NCBI GenBank assembly: GCA_036925085.1
Contig: JAUPFP010000002.1
Span: 1,588,050 to 1,652,049 of the forward strand
Reading direction: 5' to 3'
Source of the DNA: Brachycybe producta
Taxonomy: Eukaryota; Arthropoda; Diplopoda; Playtdesmida; Andrognathidae
Length of the DNA stretch: 64,000 bases
In this document: piece after piece, positions 43,925 through 52,007 of the stretch
Layout of the letters: every line of letters starts with the position of its first letter
Numbering within the stretch: position 1 is the first letter of the stretch
Translations under genes and position numbers: made by a program
The notes under the pieces: generated by a model
What the model saw: the letters and a program-made list of their open reading frames with translations, nothing else
The model's database searches: none
What the model was told of the DNA's origin: nothing

Positions 43925-45288
43925 TTGTGAAAAATGGAACACGGACGAAAATGAACTGTGGCTATCACTACGTCTCCACTGGTAAATAAAATTTTACGTC
44001 CAAAGACATCGCTTATACGCACTTCGATACTATGTATACTATCACGTGATACTCTTTTGTACTGTAGTTGATTGTAGATTTTGGTAACTCTCATTCCATC
44101 AGAATCCTGAAGATGAACGGGCCTCAATAAAGGTGAAAGTATATCCCCCACCGGCTGGTACTCGATGCAGTCGATATACACGAATAAGGAATGAATATCA
44201 CGCTGAATATCCGAAAGAAAGTCGGCCACCTTAATAATGGGAAGTTCCGACGTATTGCTAAGATAGTCCTCTTGAAACCCGAGCATTCTTTGTATTTTTT
44301 CAGAGAATTGAATGCTTGAATTGGGCTGAACGGTAACTTCTACACGTGACGTTGTATTCCGATATTTGAACCAAGGATTCTTTTCACTATTTAATCTCGG
44401 ATTAGCGATATTGTCCATTCGTGTTTTGCTTTCTAACAATTGCTGATGATAATCTTTCATATTTTGTAGATCTTGTTTTGACTTGGCTAAATTTTCTTTT
44501 TTTTCATCATACGAGGACTTTAAAATATTGTAATTAAATTCATTCGCTTCTTTTTGTAAACGAACCGGATTGATGAGTTTATCTTTGGTATCTTTATCGT
44601 CAGTCTTCTTTTTTTGTTCGTCTTGTATTTTTTGTTGTAAGACATTAACGAGACGCTGAATGGCTTCATCCCGTTTTCCATCGGGTCCAGGTATGAGGCC
44701 TTTTTGATGTTGTAATTGATTTTCGAGCTCGTTTATTTTGTTTTGATATTCCATTTGACTGGTATTCTTATCCTTAACGAGATTCTGATAGTTGGTGCGT
44801 GATTCCTCGCACGTTTTGAACATGACATTCACATTGTCCGCAGTTGTTTGCACCCTGGCTTCTTCTATTACCATATTTTCTTCCTCTTTGTCTATATTAG
44901 CTGTAGATTTGTCTATTTTTTTAATCAATTCATTTTTGCTCGATTGAATCGAGGGATGCCTCAAATGAAGGGGCCCGAAATATTCATCGATATGAGAGTT
45001 GATGGCATTCACGAGAAATCCGGGAGAATGATACGCCCCGCTAGGAACGCTAATATTGATGCTTAGGCTCCGCTCCAGATCTCTGATAATAATTTCACCT
45101 TCCTTTTCATCCGCAATCTTTAACCAGGTACGTGAAAAATGAATCTCAGCCAAGGCAACTTCGTAATCTCCAGTAATTTCGATGGGTTTTGGGAGTTTCA
45201 CGGTGTAATTCGTTAAAGTGTTGTCCGGATAATATTTCATACTGCTATTACTCGGCAGTGTCACGTAAAAGTCTTGAGACTCGGTCAT
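43921..45288 (-). CDS. Penton-like minor capsid protein with coiled-coil insertion
   Basis: 455 residues. The N-terminal segment (FYVTLPSNSSMKYYPDNTLT, then YEVALAEIHFSRTW) and the C-terminal segment (VYIDCIEYQPVGDILSPLLR, then DVFGRKILFTSGDVVIATVH) match the Polinton protein usually assigned as the single-jelly-roll penton/minor capsid protein. Between them, about residues 117-310, lies a long charged helical region (NELENQLQHQKGLI, KKENLAKSKQDLQNMKDY) that should form a coiled coil. Both ends overlap neighbours by ATGA (45288/45285 and 43924/43921). The insertion could project as a fibre-like feature or mediate oligomerisation; that is inference. Confidence 0.7.
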   Translation of the reverse strand: MTESQDFYVTLPSNSSMKYYPDNTLTNYTVKLPKPIEITGDYEVALAEIHFSRTWLKIADEKEGEIIIRDLERSLSINISVPSGAYHSPGFLVNAINSHIDEYFGPLHLRHPSIQSSKNELIKKIDKSTANIDKEEENMVIEEARVQTTADNVNVMFKTCEESRTNYQNLVKDKNTSQMEYQNKINELENQLQHQKGLIPGPDGKRDEAIQRLVNVLQQKIQDEQKKKTDDKDTKDKLINPVRLQKEANEFNYNILKSSYDEKKENLAKSKQDLQNMKDYHQQLLESKTRMDNIANPRLNSEKNPWFKYRNTTSRVEVTVQPNSSIQFSEKIQRMLGFQEDYLSNTSELPIIKVADFLSDIQRDIHSLFVYIDCIEYQPVGDILSPLLRPVHLQDSDGMRVTKIYNQLQYKRVSRDSIHSIEVRISDVFGRKILFTSGDVVIATVHFRPCSIFHK

Positions 45289-46349
45289 TTTTGTAGTTGT
45301 TTCAAATCTCCCGCTTTAATCCAACTGTTGTGTTTATCAGCGTATCCTTTCCACTTCACCAAAAGTTGCCGGTGCTGTCCTTTTCCTTTTTCAGCTACAA
45401 CTTTTTCTACCCTCCAAAAATCGCTGTCTTTCTTGTCAATTTTTTGAAGTTCTTCCTCGTAAAACGTACCTTCTAATAGTTCTCCATCAATATCCACGAG
45501 ACGGTATACCGAAGGTATTCGGTCGATACGCGCAGAGATGGTGAAAACTTCGTCCGACCAATTGGGTAAGTAACCTTTTTCGAAAGTTAGCTTCGTCTTG
45601 GAAATACGAACACGGTCACCTACTTTGAACTTGGGCAATCTACTATTGGCTGATGGAAACAATCGTTTAAATACATCTTTTTCATTGGTAGATGAGACTT
45701 TCTCCGGAGCCATGCCAATGCTTCTATGATACGATGCATTGTATCCTTTCACCAGATGACTCAACTTATCAATGTACTGATAATTGCCTTTCGCTGTAAA
45801 ATACCTCCACATGCGTGATTTCAAAGTTCTATTAAAACGTTCGACAACGGCAGCTTTGACTTCGTTAAAAGTGGTATAAAATCCAATACCATTTTCTTTG
45901 AGAAAGGTCTGAAAGTTCTTATTCAGGAATTCTTTACCCCTATCCGATTGAATTTTTCTCGGCTTCCTTCCATCTCGCAGAATAATTTTTGAAGCAGCGA
46001 TCATTTCCTTTCCAGTTTTTTGTTTTAATGGTTGAACCCAAGCATGTTTTGAAAAAACATCGATACAAGTTAAACGATAGTTGTAACCCTTATTCTCTTT
46101 TTTGTAAGACTGCATATCCACGAGATCCATCTGCCATACATCGTCTATTTTACTGACCAATGTTCTATTTCTCGTAAATGTTCTTCTCACTGGTTTATGT
46201 AAAGTGTAGACATCTTGCGTTCGTAACCAGGCTTCAATTTCACCCCGAGTAAATTTCTTTCCAGTTGCCGCATGAAGGCGGTCCACACCTCCGAAAGACC
46301 CGCTGGAGGATGGATCATAATAAATTTTTTTGAGTTCTTTGTTTTTCAT
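45285..46349 (-). CDS. Retroviral-type DDE integrase with chromodomain
   Basis: About 354 residues from the ATG at 46349, which overlaps the upstream stop by ATGA; the frame extends four codons further. It integrates the linear element and generates the 6-bp duplication seen here. Catalytic residues: Asp75 in WQMDLVDM, Asp136 in QSDRGKEF, Glu170 in AAVVERFNRT. A conserved C-terminal region (FKVGDRVRISK) follows. A chromodomain-like end (WRVEKVVAEKGK, LLVKWKGY, NSWIKAGDL) could direct insertion to modified chromatin. The intact catalytic triad, near-identical terminal repeats and perfect duplication agree with a recent insertion. Confidence 0.95.
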   Translation of the reverse strand: MKNKELKKIYYDPSSSGSFGGVDRLHAATGKKFTRGEIEAWLRTQDVYTLHKPVRRTFTRNRTLVSKIDDVWQMDLVDMQSYKKENKGYNYRLTCIDVFSKHAWVQPLKQKTGKEMIAASKIILRDGRKPRKIQSDRGKEFLNKNFQTFLKENGIGFYTTFNEVKAAVVERFNRTLKSRMWRYFTAKGNYQYIDKLSHLVKGYNASYHRSIGMAPEKVSSTNEKDVFKRLFPSANSRLPKFKVGDRVRISKTKLTFEKGYLPNWSDEVFTISARIDRIPSVYRLVDIDGELLEGTFYEEELQKIDKKDSDFWRVEKVVAEKGKGQHRQLLVKWKGYADKHNSWIKAGDLKQLQK

Positions 46350-46948
46350 GATTCTTCCCATACGGGACGGTTAGATTCTTTGGTTTCTGGATGATAATCC
46401 CATCGCTTGTCGTTAGCTATGAGAGATCGAGGTACGTTCATTTTTTTCAGCTCCGTGATAAATGGCTCCCATCCTGGGGGCTCGTATCTAGTTTTACTGA
46501 TAACGAGATCTCTAGTAAGGTCCATAATATTGGTATTCGGCACGACTTGACCATTTATCAGAAGCTGATGCGATGAATTCCAACTTAATGGCCCTCTACC
46601 ATCTTTTATCAAATTGAGAAGACGACCGGCCTTCTTCTGTTGTGTCTTCGGCAGTTGGTTAACTATATCGCTGATACCTGATGATTGTTTTTCTTCAATG
46701 GGACTCGAAAAACCAGGGTCCTCTAATGTCACTTTCGTTACCTCTTTGGGTCTGTTCTCATAAATGGATTTATACCGGTGTTGTAATTGTCCTAGAAGTA
46801 AAACCTTATTGTAGTTATCCAAGTTTTCTTCTTCTAAAATACGTTGAATGGCCTTTTCAATGTCTCTTAGAGTACGTTGAACGGGCGTTTTATTTTCTTG
46901 TCTTTCTCGATATTGAGCTTCCCAAGATTCAGCGGGGATGAGGATCAT
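46346..46948 (-). CDS. Conserved Polinton protein of unknown function
   Basis: About 200 residues from the ATG at 46948 (MILIPAESWE), chosen because it overlaps the upstream stop by ATGA and because Polinton homologues commonly start with such a hydrophobic-Pro motif; the frame extends to 47017. There are helical stretches in the first half. A later conserved-looking block is INGQVVPNTNIMDLTRDLVI, then PPGWEPFITELKKMNVP. It has no catalytic motif I recognise. Its place between a small hydrophobic protein and integrase is typical of structural or packaging genes. Confidence 0.7.
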   Translation of the reverse strand: MILIPAESWEAQYRERQENKTPVQRTLRDIEKAIQRILEEENLDNYNKVLLLGQLQHRYKSIYENRPKEVTKVTLEDPGFSSPIEEKQSSGISDIVNQLPKTQQKKAGRLLNLIKDGRGPLSWNSSHQLLINGQVVPNTNIMDLTRDLVISKTRYEPPGWEPFITELKKMNVPRSLIANDKRWDYHPETKESNRPVWEES

Positions 46949-47304
46949 TTTCTCGGCCATGATGTTATTAAACCCGTTAACATCGACAATACGGGAGAAA
47001 TTAACAGCGGAAGCCAACCCCCTTTTTGTTTGACGAGAAAGTTTTTCTTCGACTTTGGAGATGCTTTCGTAGTCACTAATTTATTCAGTACATGGCTATA
47101 GGGTCGTAACTTTCTTTTTTCACGTTCACTCAGTACAATGTTAGAGTTCCCAATATTATGCGCGCAATCACACAAACACTGAATAAAATCCAAGTTGGAG
47201 TTCTTTAGAAGTTCTTTTTGAAGTCGCGGATTACTTTCCACAGCTACGTGTAATCTGTGAATGTTACGATCGAGACGTGAAGGAATTTTTTGACTTACTT
47301 TCAT
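46945..47304 (-). CDS. Small basic protein with hydrophobic C-terminus
   Basis: 119 residues. Pattern: RLDRNIHRLHVAVESNPRLQ, CLCDCAHNIGN, basic middle (LSEREKRKLRPYSHVLNKLV), then a Gly-rich turn and hydrophobic tail (GGWLPLLISPVLSMLTGLIT). Similar small proteins are regular in animal Polintons and nearby endogenous viral genes. The tail resembles a membrane-active or virion-associated segment, so a minor virion role like adenovirus pX or VI is possible. ATGA overlaps join it to the ATPase upstream and the next gene downstream. Confidence 0.65.
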   Translation of the reverse strand: MKVSQKIPSRLDRNIHRLHVAVESNPRLQKELLKNSNLDFIQCLCDCAHNIGNSNIVLSEREKRKLRPYSHVLNKLVTTKASPKSKKNFLVKQKGGWLPLLISPVLSMLTGLITSWPRK

Positions 47305-48137
47305 CGTTGTTTAGGTAAAAATACAGCGGTATACTCTCCCGGAAATATATTCGTTCTGAGCCTAGAATTGTCATCCGCATTCTGCGTGAGATCAATCATC
47401 AAGTAACTGTACGGATCACGAGTACTCTGGTTAAAGGCATCGATCATAAACTTGGTGTTACCAGGATACATCTGATGAGACAAATGAGCAATTTGAGATT
47501 TGTCACGAGGGTTTTTAAAAAGAACCAGATAAGAGGCATTCAAAGAAATGGTGCGCTGATACGGGTTCTTGTCAAAAATATTTTGAGTAATAAATATAAC
47601 ACTTATATTTCTATGATGCGAATCACACGTAAAGAGCTGAGAAACACCCCTATCCACATCTTGAAACAGATCGTCGAGTACAATAAGCTGGTTTCTATCG
47701 CATCTTAGAGTCTTCATGTCAGGCATTCCTTTTAGAAATGTCGCTCGAGTCCCATAAAGTGAATACCAGTCTTGATATTGAGAATAGTACCACGTTACTC
47801 TTTCCGGTGGGGGTTTAATCATTCCCCTGGCATGATCCAAAATTTTCTTAACGAAGGTTGTTTTCCCGCAATTGCTGGGACCGGCAATAATCATCCTAAA
47901 CGGTGCCTTCAATGGAATGAAGGAACCCTCTTTTTCCATGATCGATACGGAATGTTGCGGTAGTTGTATATTGGCAGGTGCTTCCGTTTTAGTAGAAATA
48001 GCGATGTTCGTTGTTTCGAGGATAAGCATAAGAGCCCCTATGCAGCCCATAACGATGTATTTTATACTCGGTTTCCTTTTTTGCGACATCACCGTTTCCT
48101 CTATCGTTAAGCGCGATATTTCATCTTGCTCTACCAT
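47301..48137 (-). CDS. FtsK/HerA-type genome-packaging ATPase with N-terminal membrane segment
   Basis: 278 residues. It would drive packaging of element DNA into capsids, like the A32-type ATPases. Walker A GPSNCGKTT at residues 86-94, Walker B LIVLDD at 151-156, and a sensor-like FITQN follow. The C-terminus FPGEYTAVFLPKQR abuts the next gene by ATGA. Unusually, the first 70 residues include a basic patch and a hydrophobic stretch (IKYIVMGCIGALMLIL, about 25-40) that looks like a membrane anchor. An internal Met at residue 67 would remove it, so the real start is uncertain. Confidence 0.9.
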   Translation of the reverse strand: MVEQDEISRLTIEETVMSQKRKPSIKYIVMGCIGALMLILETTNIAISTKTEAPANIQLPQHSVSIMEKEGSFIPLKAPFRMIIAGPSNCGKTTFVKKILDHARGMIKPPPERVTWYYSQYQDWYSLYGTRATFLKGMPDMKTLRCDRNQLIVLDDLFQDVDRGVSQLFTCDSHHRNISVIFITQNIFDKNPYQRTISLNASYLVLFKNPRDKSQIAHLSHQMYPGNTKFMIDAFNQSTRDPYSYLMIDLTQNADDNSRLRTNIFPGEYTAVFLPKQR

Positions 48138-48181
48138 TTTAGCTTCAAGAATGTAACGAGAATGAGTACATAGCGTGATAT

Positions 48182-48550
48182 TTATTCAGTATTAGTACAA
48201 GCTTTGAAAATTTCACATCGCCACTCATATTCTAACCAATGGTCGATCAGATACAAAATTCCTTGAATGATGACGCTTCTAATCGGTTTGGCATATTCGA
48301 TCCAGCGGTTTAACACAAATAAGACATTCACACTCTCGAATAAATCATTTATTTTTTTCCTTTCGTATTCCTCGGGATACATCGTACAAAAATGTGTCGG
48401 AACTTGACTTCCATCACCCGCTTTTAGGAGTTCGTCTTGATGAACACAGTCAGCACACGCTTTATTCCAACCTGGTAATTTTATCATGGTTTTTATCGCA
48501 TCACGAGCTTGCGCGCGAATACCAGGAAAATCCGTTGGCGTATACAACAT
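48182..48550 (-). CDS. Unrecognised 122-residue protein
   Basis: It has a Cys-rich middle (KACADCVHQDELL and HFCTMYPEEY) that could bind a metal, followed by a hydrophobic helical segment (SVIIQGILYLIDHWLEYEW). I recognise no family. It lies between the exonuclease-like gene (29-bp gap) and the ATPase (44-bp gap) on the same strand. The frame is intact. Confidence 0.6.
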   Translation of the reverse strand: MLYTPTDFPGIRAQARDAIKTMIKLPGWNKACADCVHQDELLKAGDGSQVPTHFCTMYPEEYERKKINDLFESVNVLFVLNRWIEYAKPIRSVIIQGILYLIDHWLEYEWRCEIFKACTNTE

Positions 48551-48579
48551 TCTGAGTAAAATAAATTGTACATATTAGC

Positions 48580-49140
48580 TTATTTCTGTTTTTGTATCCA
48601 TAATCCAAAAATATAAGCCTCATTTTTTGCACAATGTGCTATTCCATTTCTCCGTTTTTTATGACGACTACACGTATAGTCAACTTCTTGAGGGCCAAAG
48701 ATTGTCAGTAAATTCTCATATTTCATACAAAGGCCTAGTTTCTCGAGGTTTATGCTAGGAATATTTAATTTCATTAATACATTTTTTTCCACAGTGCCCC
48801 CCTTATAAGCAAATAAGGCATTTGAATTTTTCTCAGAGGCATGCGTATACAAGCTACGTAAAACATTCAGAAATGTTGAAAATGCGACATCATCAATATC
48901 ATTTCTATAAGAAAGACCATGAATATGTGCCGTCACGAATTGCATTGTTCTGACATCCTTTTCAGTAAACAGTCTATTTTGAGGAAGTCGAATAAACATA
49001 TTATGCGGGTGTGGATCACCGATAGTATAGTATCCCAATTCCTTAATGTAAAAATCACTTCCAATTTGAAATCCATCACAATCAATAACGGTGGATATAT
49101 TGCCGAAAATAGGCATTCTGGAAATTAATTTTTCATTCAT
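48580..49140 (-). CDS. Putative DEDDh-type nuclease-fold protein
   Basis: 186 residues, first gene of the minus-strand series. The N-terminus has STVIDCDGFQIGSDFYIKEL, the Asp-x-Asp/Glu pattern that opens RNase H-like exonucleases. The middle has FAYKGGTVEKNVLMKL, which fits the second motif. The C-terminus has CSRHKKRRNGIAHCAKNEAY, where His-x4-Glu could stand for the usual His-x4-Asp. This suggests a DEDDh-like nuclease or a non-catalytic relative. It would act in replication or recombination of the element. The assignment rests on motifs only and the last acidic residue is atypical. Confidence 0.5.
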   Translation of the reverse strand: MNEKLISRMPIFGNISTVIDCDGFQIGSDFYIKELGYYTIGDPHPHNMFIRLPQNRLFTEKDVRTMQFVTAHIHGLSYRNDIDDVAFSTFLNVLRSLYTHASEKNSNALFAYKGGTVEKNVLMKLNIPSINLEKLGLCMKYENLLTIFGPQEVDYTCSRHKKRRNGIAHCAKNEAYIFGLWIQKQK

Positions 49141-49460
49141 AAGGCTGAATCAAACCGAGAAAAGAAAAAACATACCTAATGCCGTGAAATCCGAGGCTTC
49201 GGGTAATGAGTAGATCTTGCCATAGCGTATACGTTTCTCCAAGTACTTATACCCCTTAGCTTATTCCATTCTTGATTCCAAGGGGTGTAAATAAATCTCA
49301 GCCTTGACAAAACAAGAATAAACATGTTCAGACATGTTTAGGCTTGTTCAAACATGCCTTGATGTGGTCCAAAGGGTGTGTCTAAATCATGAACTTATGA
49401 ACACATGTATAGACATGATGACTCATCTGTCTAATCTGTCCTACTGAAATACTCCTGAGG
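49141..49460. promoter_or_regulatory. Divergent intergenic region
   Basis: It separates the minus-strand series (starting 49140) from the RING gene (plus). It must hold promoters for both directions, but I see only weak TATA-like text (GGTATAAGTACTTGG on the minus strand near 49245). Repeated ACATGTTCAGACATG-like words occur at 49321-49360. Confidence 0.4.
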
Positions 49461-50075
49461 ATGTACCATGTCTGGTCCCCGTTAACACTATTTCTCATAC
49501 CTAATGTTAATTTTTCGGAGCATGATAATTCCCGAGTCTATTGTCAAACCTTGGTTGGACATGATGCAACTATGTCTTCTTATAATTCATGTATTCCATT
49601 TGTAGACATTGCATCTGATTCTGAAACGGAGCCTGAAACTGCCTCGAATGCCTCTACTAGAAGTGCTGCAGTTAATAGACATCCAATTGTCTATCACGAT
49701 GACTCCAGTAAGTAATTAGATTGGTCGTAAAAAAATTTAAAAAAAAATAATGAAATTGCAACTGCAGATGACACGACCGATAGTGAAATTCTCCTCCAGC
49801 TGATGGGAAATCCACCTGTAAGCCGAAAAGAAGAACTTCTGGAGAAACTACTACCCTACGATGATGAAGAAACGGCCACTATCAAATATTGTACTATTTG
49901 TTTAGTGAAGGGTGCACGGGTTGTATTTGACCCTTGTAAGCATCAAGCTGCCTGTAAGGCATGTACAACAACGTTATTAGAAATGGAAAGTTTTTTATGC
50001 CCAGTGTGTAGAAACCCCATTTCAAATGTAATTGATGTTTACCAGCCCTTAACAGACTTATTGCCAATTCAATGA
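49461..50075 (+). CDS. RING-finger protein, one intron
   Basis: Exon 1 (49461-49708, or from an in-frame ATG at 49572) encodes a Ser/Glu-rich acidic region (FVDIASDSETEPE). A 59-bp intron (49709-49767, GTAAGT to CTGCAG) is followed by exon 2 to TGA at 50073. The C-terminus has a C3HC4 RING: CTICLVKG, then CKHQAACKACTTTLL and CPVCRN, the compact spacing seen in inhibitor-of-apoptosis proteins. RING domains act as ubiquitin ligases. There is no BIR domain here. It lies beside the Bcl-2-like gene, so a role in host-response control is plausible. Intron and domain are clear; substrate and role are not. Confidence 0.8.
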
Positions 50076-50194
50076 ATATCATCTATACCAAGTTTGCTAT
50101 CCCTAAGCAGGCAGAGGTCTGTGGAATGCAGAAGTGTCATGAGTTATTATAAAGAAATGAAACAATACTGCAAAAAATTTGAGCATGTAACATT

Positions 50195-50680
50195 TTATTG
50201 CATTCGTATTAATAAATATAACAAAGTGCTAATCATCAGTAATTGCGGAACCACATGAATAACGTTACTCGGAGTGTTGTTAGGTGTTGCGTAGACATCC
50301 TGCATCGCAGCCCATGATCCATTATCTCGAAGCCACGATGCCGATGACTTGAACACGTATTCACCAATATGCACTGCCGTTGCTTCCTCGAATCCGGATC
50401 TTGCCAGTTGGAGGACGAGTGCGTAAGTCACTATAATTTTACCGAATGATGGTGATCCTCGATAAATTTCGTCCAACAAGAAGGTTAATTCTTGGTTCAA
50501 ATGTGACACAGTTTTTAAAGTTGTTGCTATGGATTCGAAAGCTTGAATATCCTTATTTCGAGCTTGTTCGGCGAGTTTGTAAATTGTTCGTGAAAAGTTG
50601 GAATTCACGGTTTCGTGCGATTGTTTGGCTATATGATACACATCAATGGCAATTTTAGTAGATTCCTGCATGTTGAACAC
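50195..50680 (-). CDS. Bcl-2-like protein
   Basis: 161 residues. A BH1-like region (GSPSFGKIIVTYALVLQLAR, about 76-95) is followed by a clear BH2-like motif (WLRDNGSWAAMQDVY, 116-130), and the C-terminus has a hydrophobic tail anchor (about 141-158). These are the ordered landmarks of Bcl-2 family proteins, which act at mitochondrial or ER membranes to control apoptosis. A BH3 segment is not obvious. Viral homologues usually block cell death; whether this one does is inference. It is convergent with the RING gene and reads toward it, with a TTTATT (AATAAA on its strand) just after its stop. The frame is intact. Confidence 0.8.
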   Translation of the reverse strand: MFNMQESTKIAIDVYHIAKQSHETVNSNFSRTIYKLAEQARNKDIQAFESIATTLKTVSHLNQELTFLLDEIYRGSPSFGKIIVTYALVLQLARSGFEEATAVHIGEYVFKSSASWLRDNGSWAAMQDVYATPNNTPSNVIHVVPQLLMISTLLYLLIRMQ

Positions 50681-50956
50681 CTTATTCGTAAAAGCTAAGC
50701 AGAACTAACATTAAAAAGTATAAAAGTGGTTGGCCTTCATATATATATATGCATAGTATGAATTAAAGCTTCTCACCTTCTATATACAAAACAACAAAGT
50801 CGTGAAAACAAGTTTCTTTATCATCACAGTAGGTGGTATCTAGAAGTTTTAAACTTCTTTCTCTGAGAAGCAAAAAAAACTGGGTCAAAGTTTTTTTTTC
50901 TTATGATGAAGCATTATAACATAGCTATGTCTCTATAGCTTATAAACTGGTTGGCC
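50681..50956. other. Polinton right subterminal region
   Basis: No gene. It contains an ATATATATATG run at about 50739 that could be the TATA region of the Bcl-2-like gene. AAACTGGGTCAAAGTTTTTT near 50878 is an inverted match to 33846-33866, an imperfect extension of the terminal repeat. Confidence 0.5.
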
Positions 50957-51083
50957 TTAAAACGAGTGGTGCAGAAATGACTCAATGAGAGTCTATGGGA
51001 GATTGGAATGTGGAGCTCGAAATGAGGTCACCATAGTAGTCTATGGAGAAAAGTGGTGCAGAAATGACTTTTCCTATACTACT
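50957..51083 (-). repeat. Polinton right terminal inverted repeat
   Basis: The reverse complement matches 33691-33817 with one difference and ends CCTATACTACT at 51083, followed by the ACCATA duplication (51084-51089). Confidence 0.95.
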
Positions 51084-51089
51084 ACCATA

Positions 51090-51425
51090 GCCCGGGGGAT
51101 AAACAACTCTCGACCGTCCCTCCCTCCTCTCTGACTCACCTTTCTGACTCATGCCCAAGCGGCGGATTGATACATAAAGGACCATGGTCACTTGGACCTG
51201 GTTACACCTCGCAGGTGTACACAGGTCCAAGGTATAAAAGGACCGTGTTCCTCTTTGTTCCTCAGTTCTTGTCCTTTGCCTGTATTACGTGATCTTTATC
51301 CGAATCATGGGCCTGAGGACGCACCGTTAGTATTATTAATATTCATCCTTGTATTCTGTGTTTCTTACAAGTGATGAATAAAAGTGTTGTAATAAGAAAC
51401 AGCGTTGTCCTTTTGTCTCTATGTA
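51090..51425 (+). repeat. LTR-like promoter fragment
   Basis: A 19-bp imperfect hairpin (51191-51209 with 51213-51231) lies directly before TATAAAAG (51233-51240) and GGACCGTGTT. AATAAAAGTGTTG follows at about 51376. The same arrangement is at 58113-58170, and TATATAAACAGGACCGTG is in the gypsy A LTR. It is probably a solo or partial LTR; its ends are not defined. Confidence 0.55.
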
Positions 51426-51483
51426 ACTAACTTCTCTTAAGAGGCCGGAGGCTCCATAGGGCAGGAGCTATACGATTCTCAGC

Positions 51484-51700
51484 AGCTACAACATCTTCTC
51501 TTGTCGGTATACCGAAGGAGAAGATGTATATCAGCATCAACCGGAAGAGAGAGAGATGGCCGCCACTCTCCTGCATCGATTTCACCCCCATGCAGAAGAG
51601 TGACTACAATCTGTCTCCATCCAGCTCTCTCTACAGCTCGGATCTTCTCTGTGCAGGTGTCATACTGTTCAGAGAAGAAACGAAATGTGGAAAATGTCAT
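51484..51700 (+). repeat. Dispersed repeat, inverted relative at the window end
   Basis: It matches the reverse complement of about 63790-64000, sharing TATCAGCATC, ATTTCACCCCCATGCAG and TCTTCTC.GTGC-like text. Indels between copies are not multiples of three, so the short frames here are unlikely to be genes. Confidence 0.7.
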
Positions 51701-52007
51701 CGAAAGGTTGGGAATAAAAATGGGTTGATGTCAAAAGCTCACAATGTATTTGAATAAAGAATTCTGGAAATGTGTGGTGACAACCTTTTGCCACACAAAT
51801 GGAGGGGGGGGAGATTTTCGTTTTTTGAAATTTAAAATGGCTTCGTGGCTCATGGAAAGTGACATCATTTTAATTGTTGTTTTTTTATGTTTTTATTGAC
51901 TTATTTTAAAATTTTAAAATCGTTTTGAATATCATTCGGTAAGTCTTTTGACAATATTTTGAAAAGAAATTTCTGGAGGTAATGGTTTTTTAAAAAAACT
52001 GGTTCAC
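51700..52007. other. Non-coding DNA
   Basis: No gene or element identified; it includes a run of guanines near 51805. Confidence 0.5.

Larger units (their letters stand above)
33691..51083. mobile_element. Polinton/Maverick (adintovirus-like) element, complete
   Basis: A 17,393-bp element. Its ends are inverted repeats: 33691-33817 and 50957-51083 match with one difference in 127 bp, starting AGTAGTATAGGAAAAGTC. Similarity resumes weakly at about 33830-33863. The 6-bp duplication ACCATA flanks it (33685-33690 and 51084-51089), as expected for Polinton integrase. It encodes protein-primed family B polymerase, DDE integrase with chromodomain, packaging ATPase, adenain-like protease, major and minor capsid candidates, and dUTPase, RING and Bcl-2-like accessory genes. 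All main frames are open. It may be an endogenous virus or a transposon able to form particles; sequence alone cannot say which. Confidence 0.95.

Noticed and set aside
44848..45066. Membrane-like plus-strand ORF opposite the penton-like gene
   Set aside because: Its hydrophobic composition is the complement of the Glu/Lys-rich coiled coil on the other strand.
51501..51757. Protein-coding gene in overlapping frames
   Set aside because: The related copy at 63790-64000 has indels that shift the frame, and no family is recognisable.
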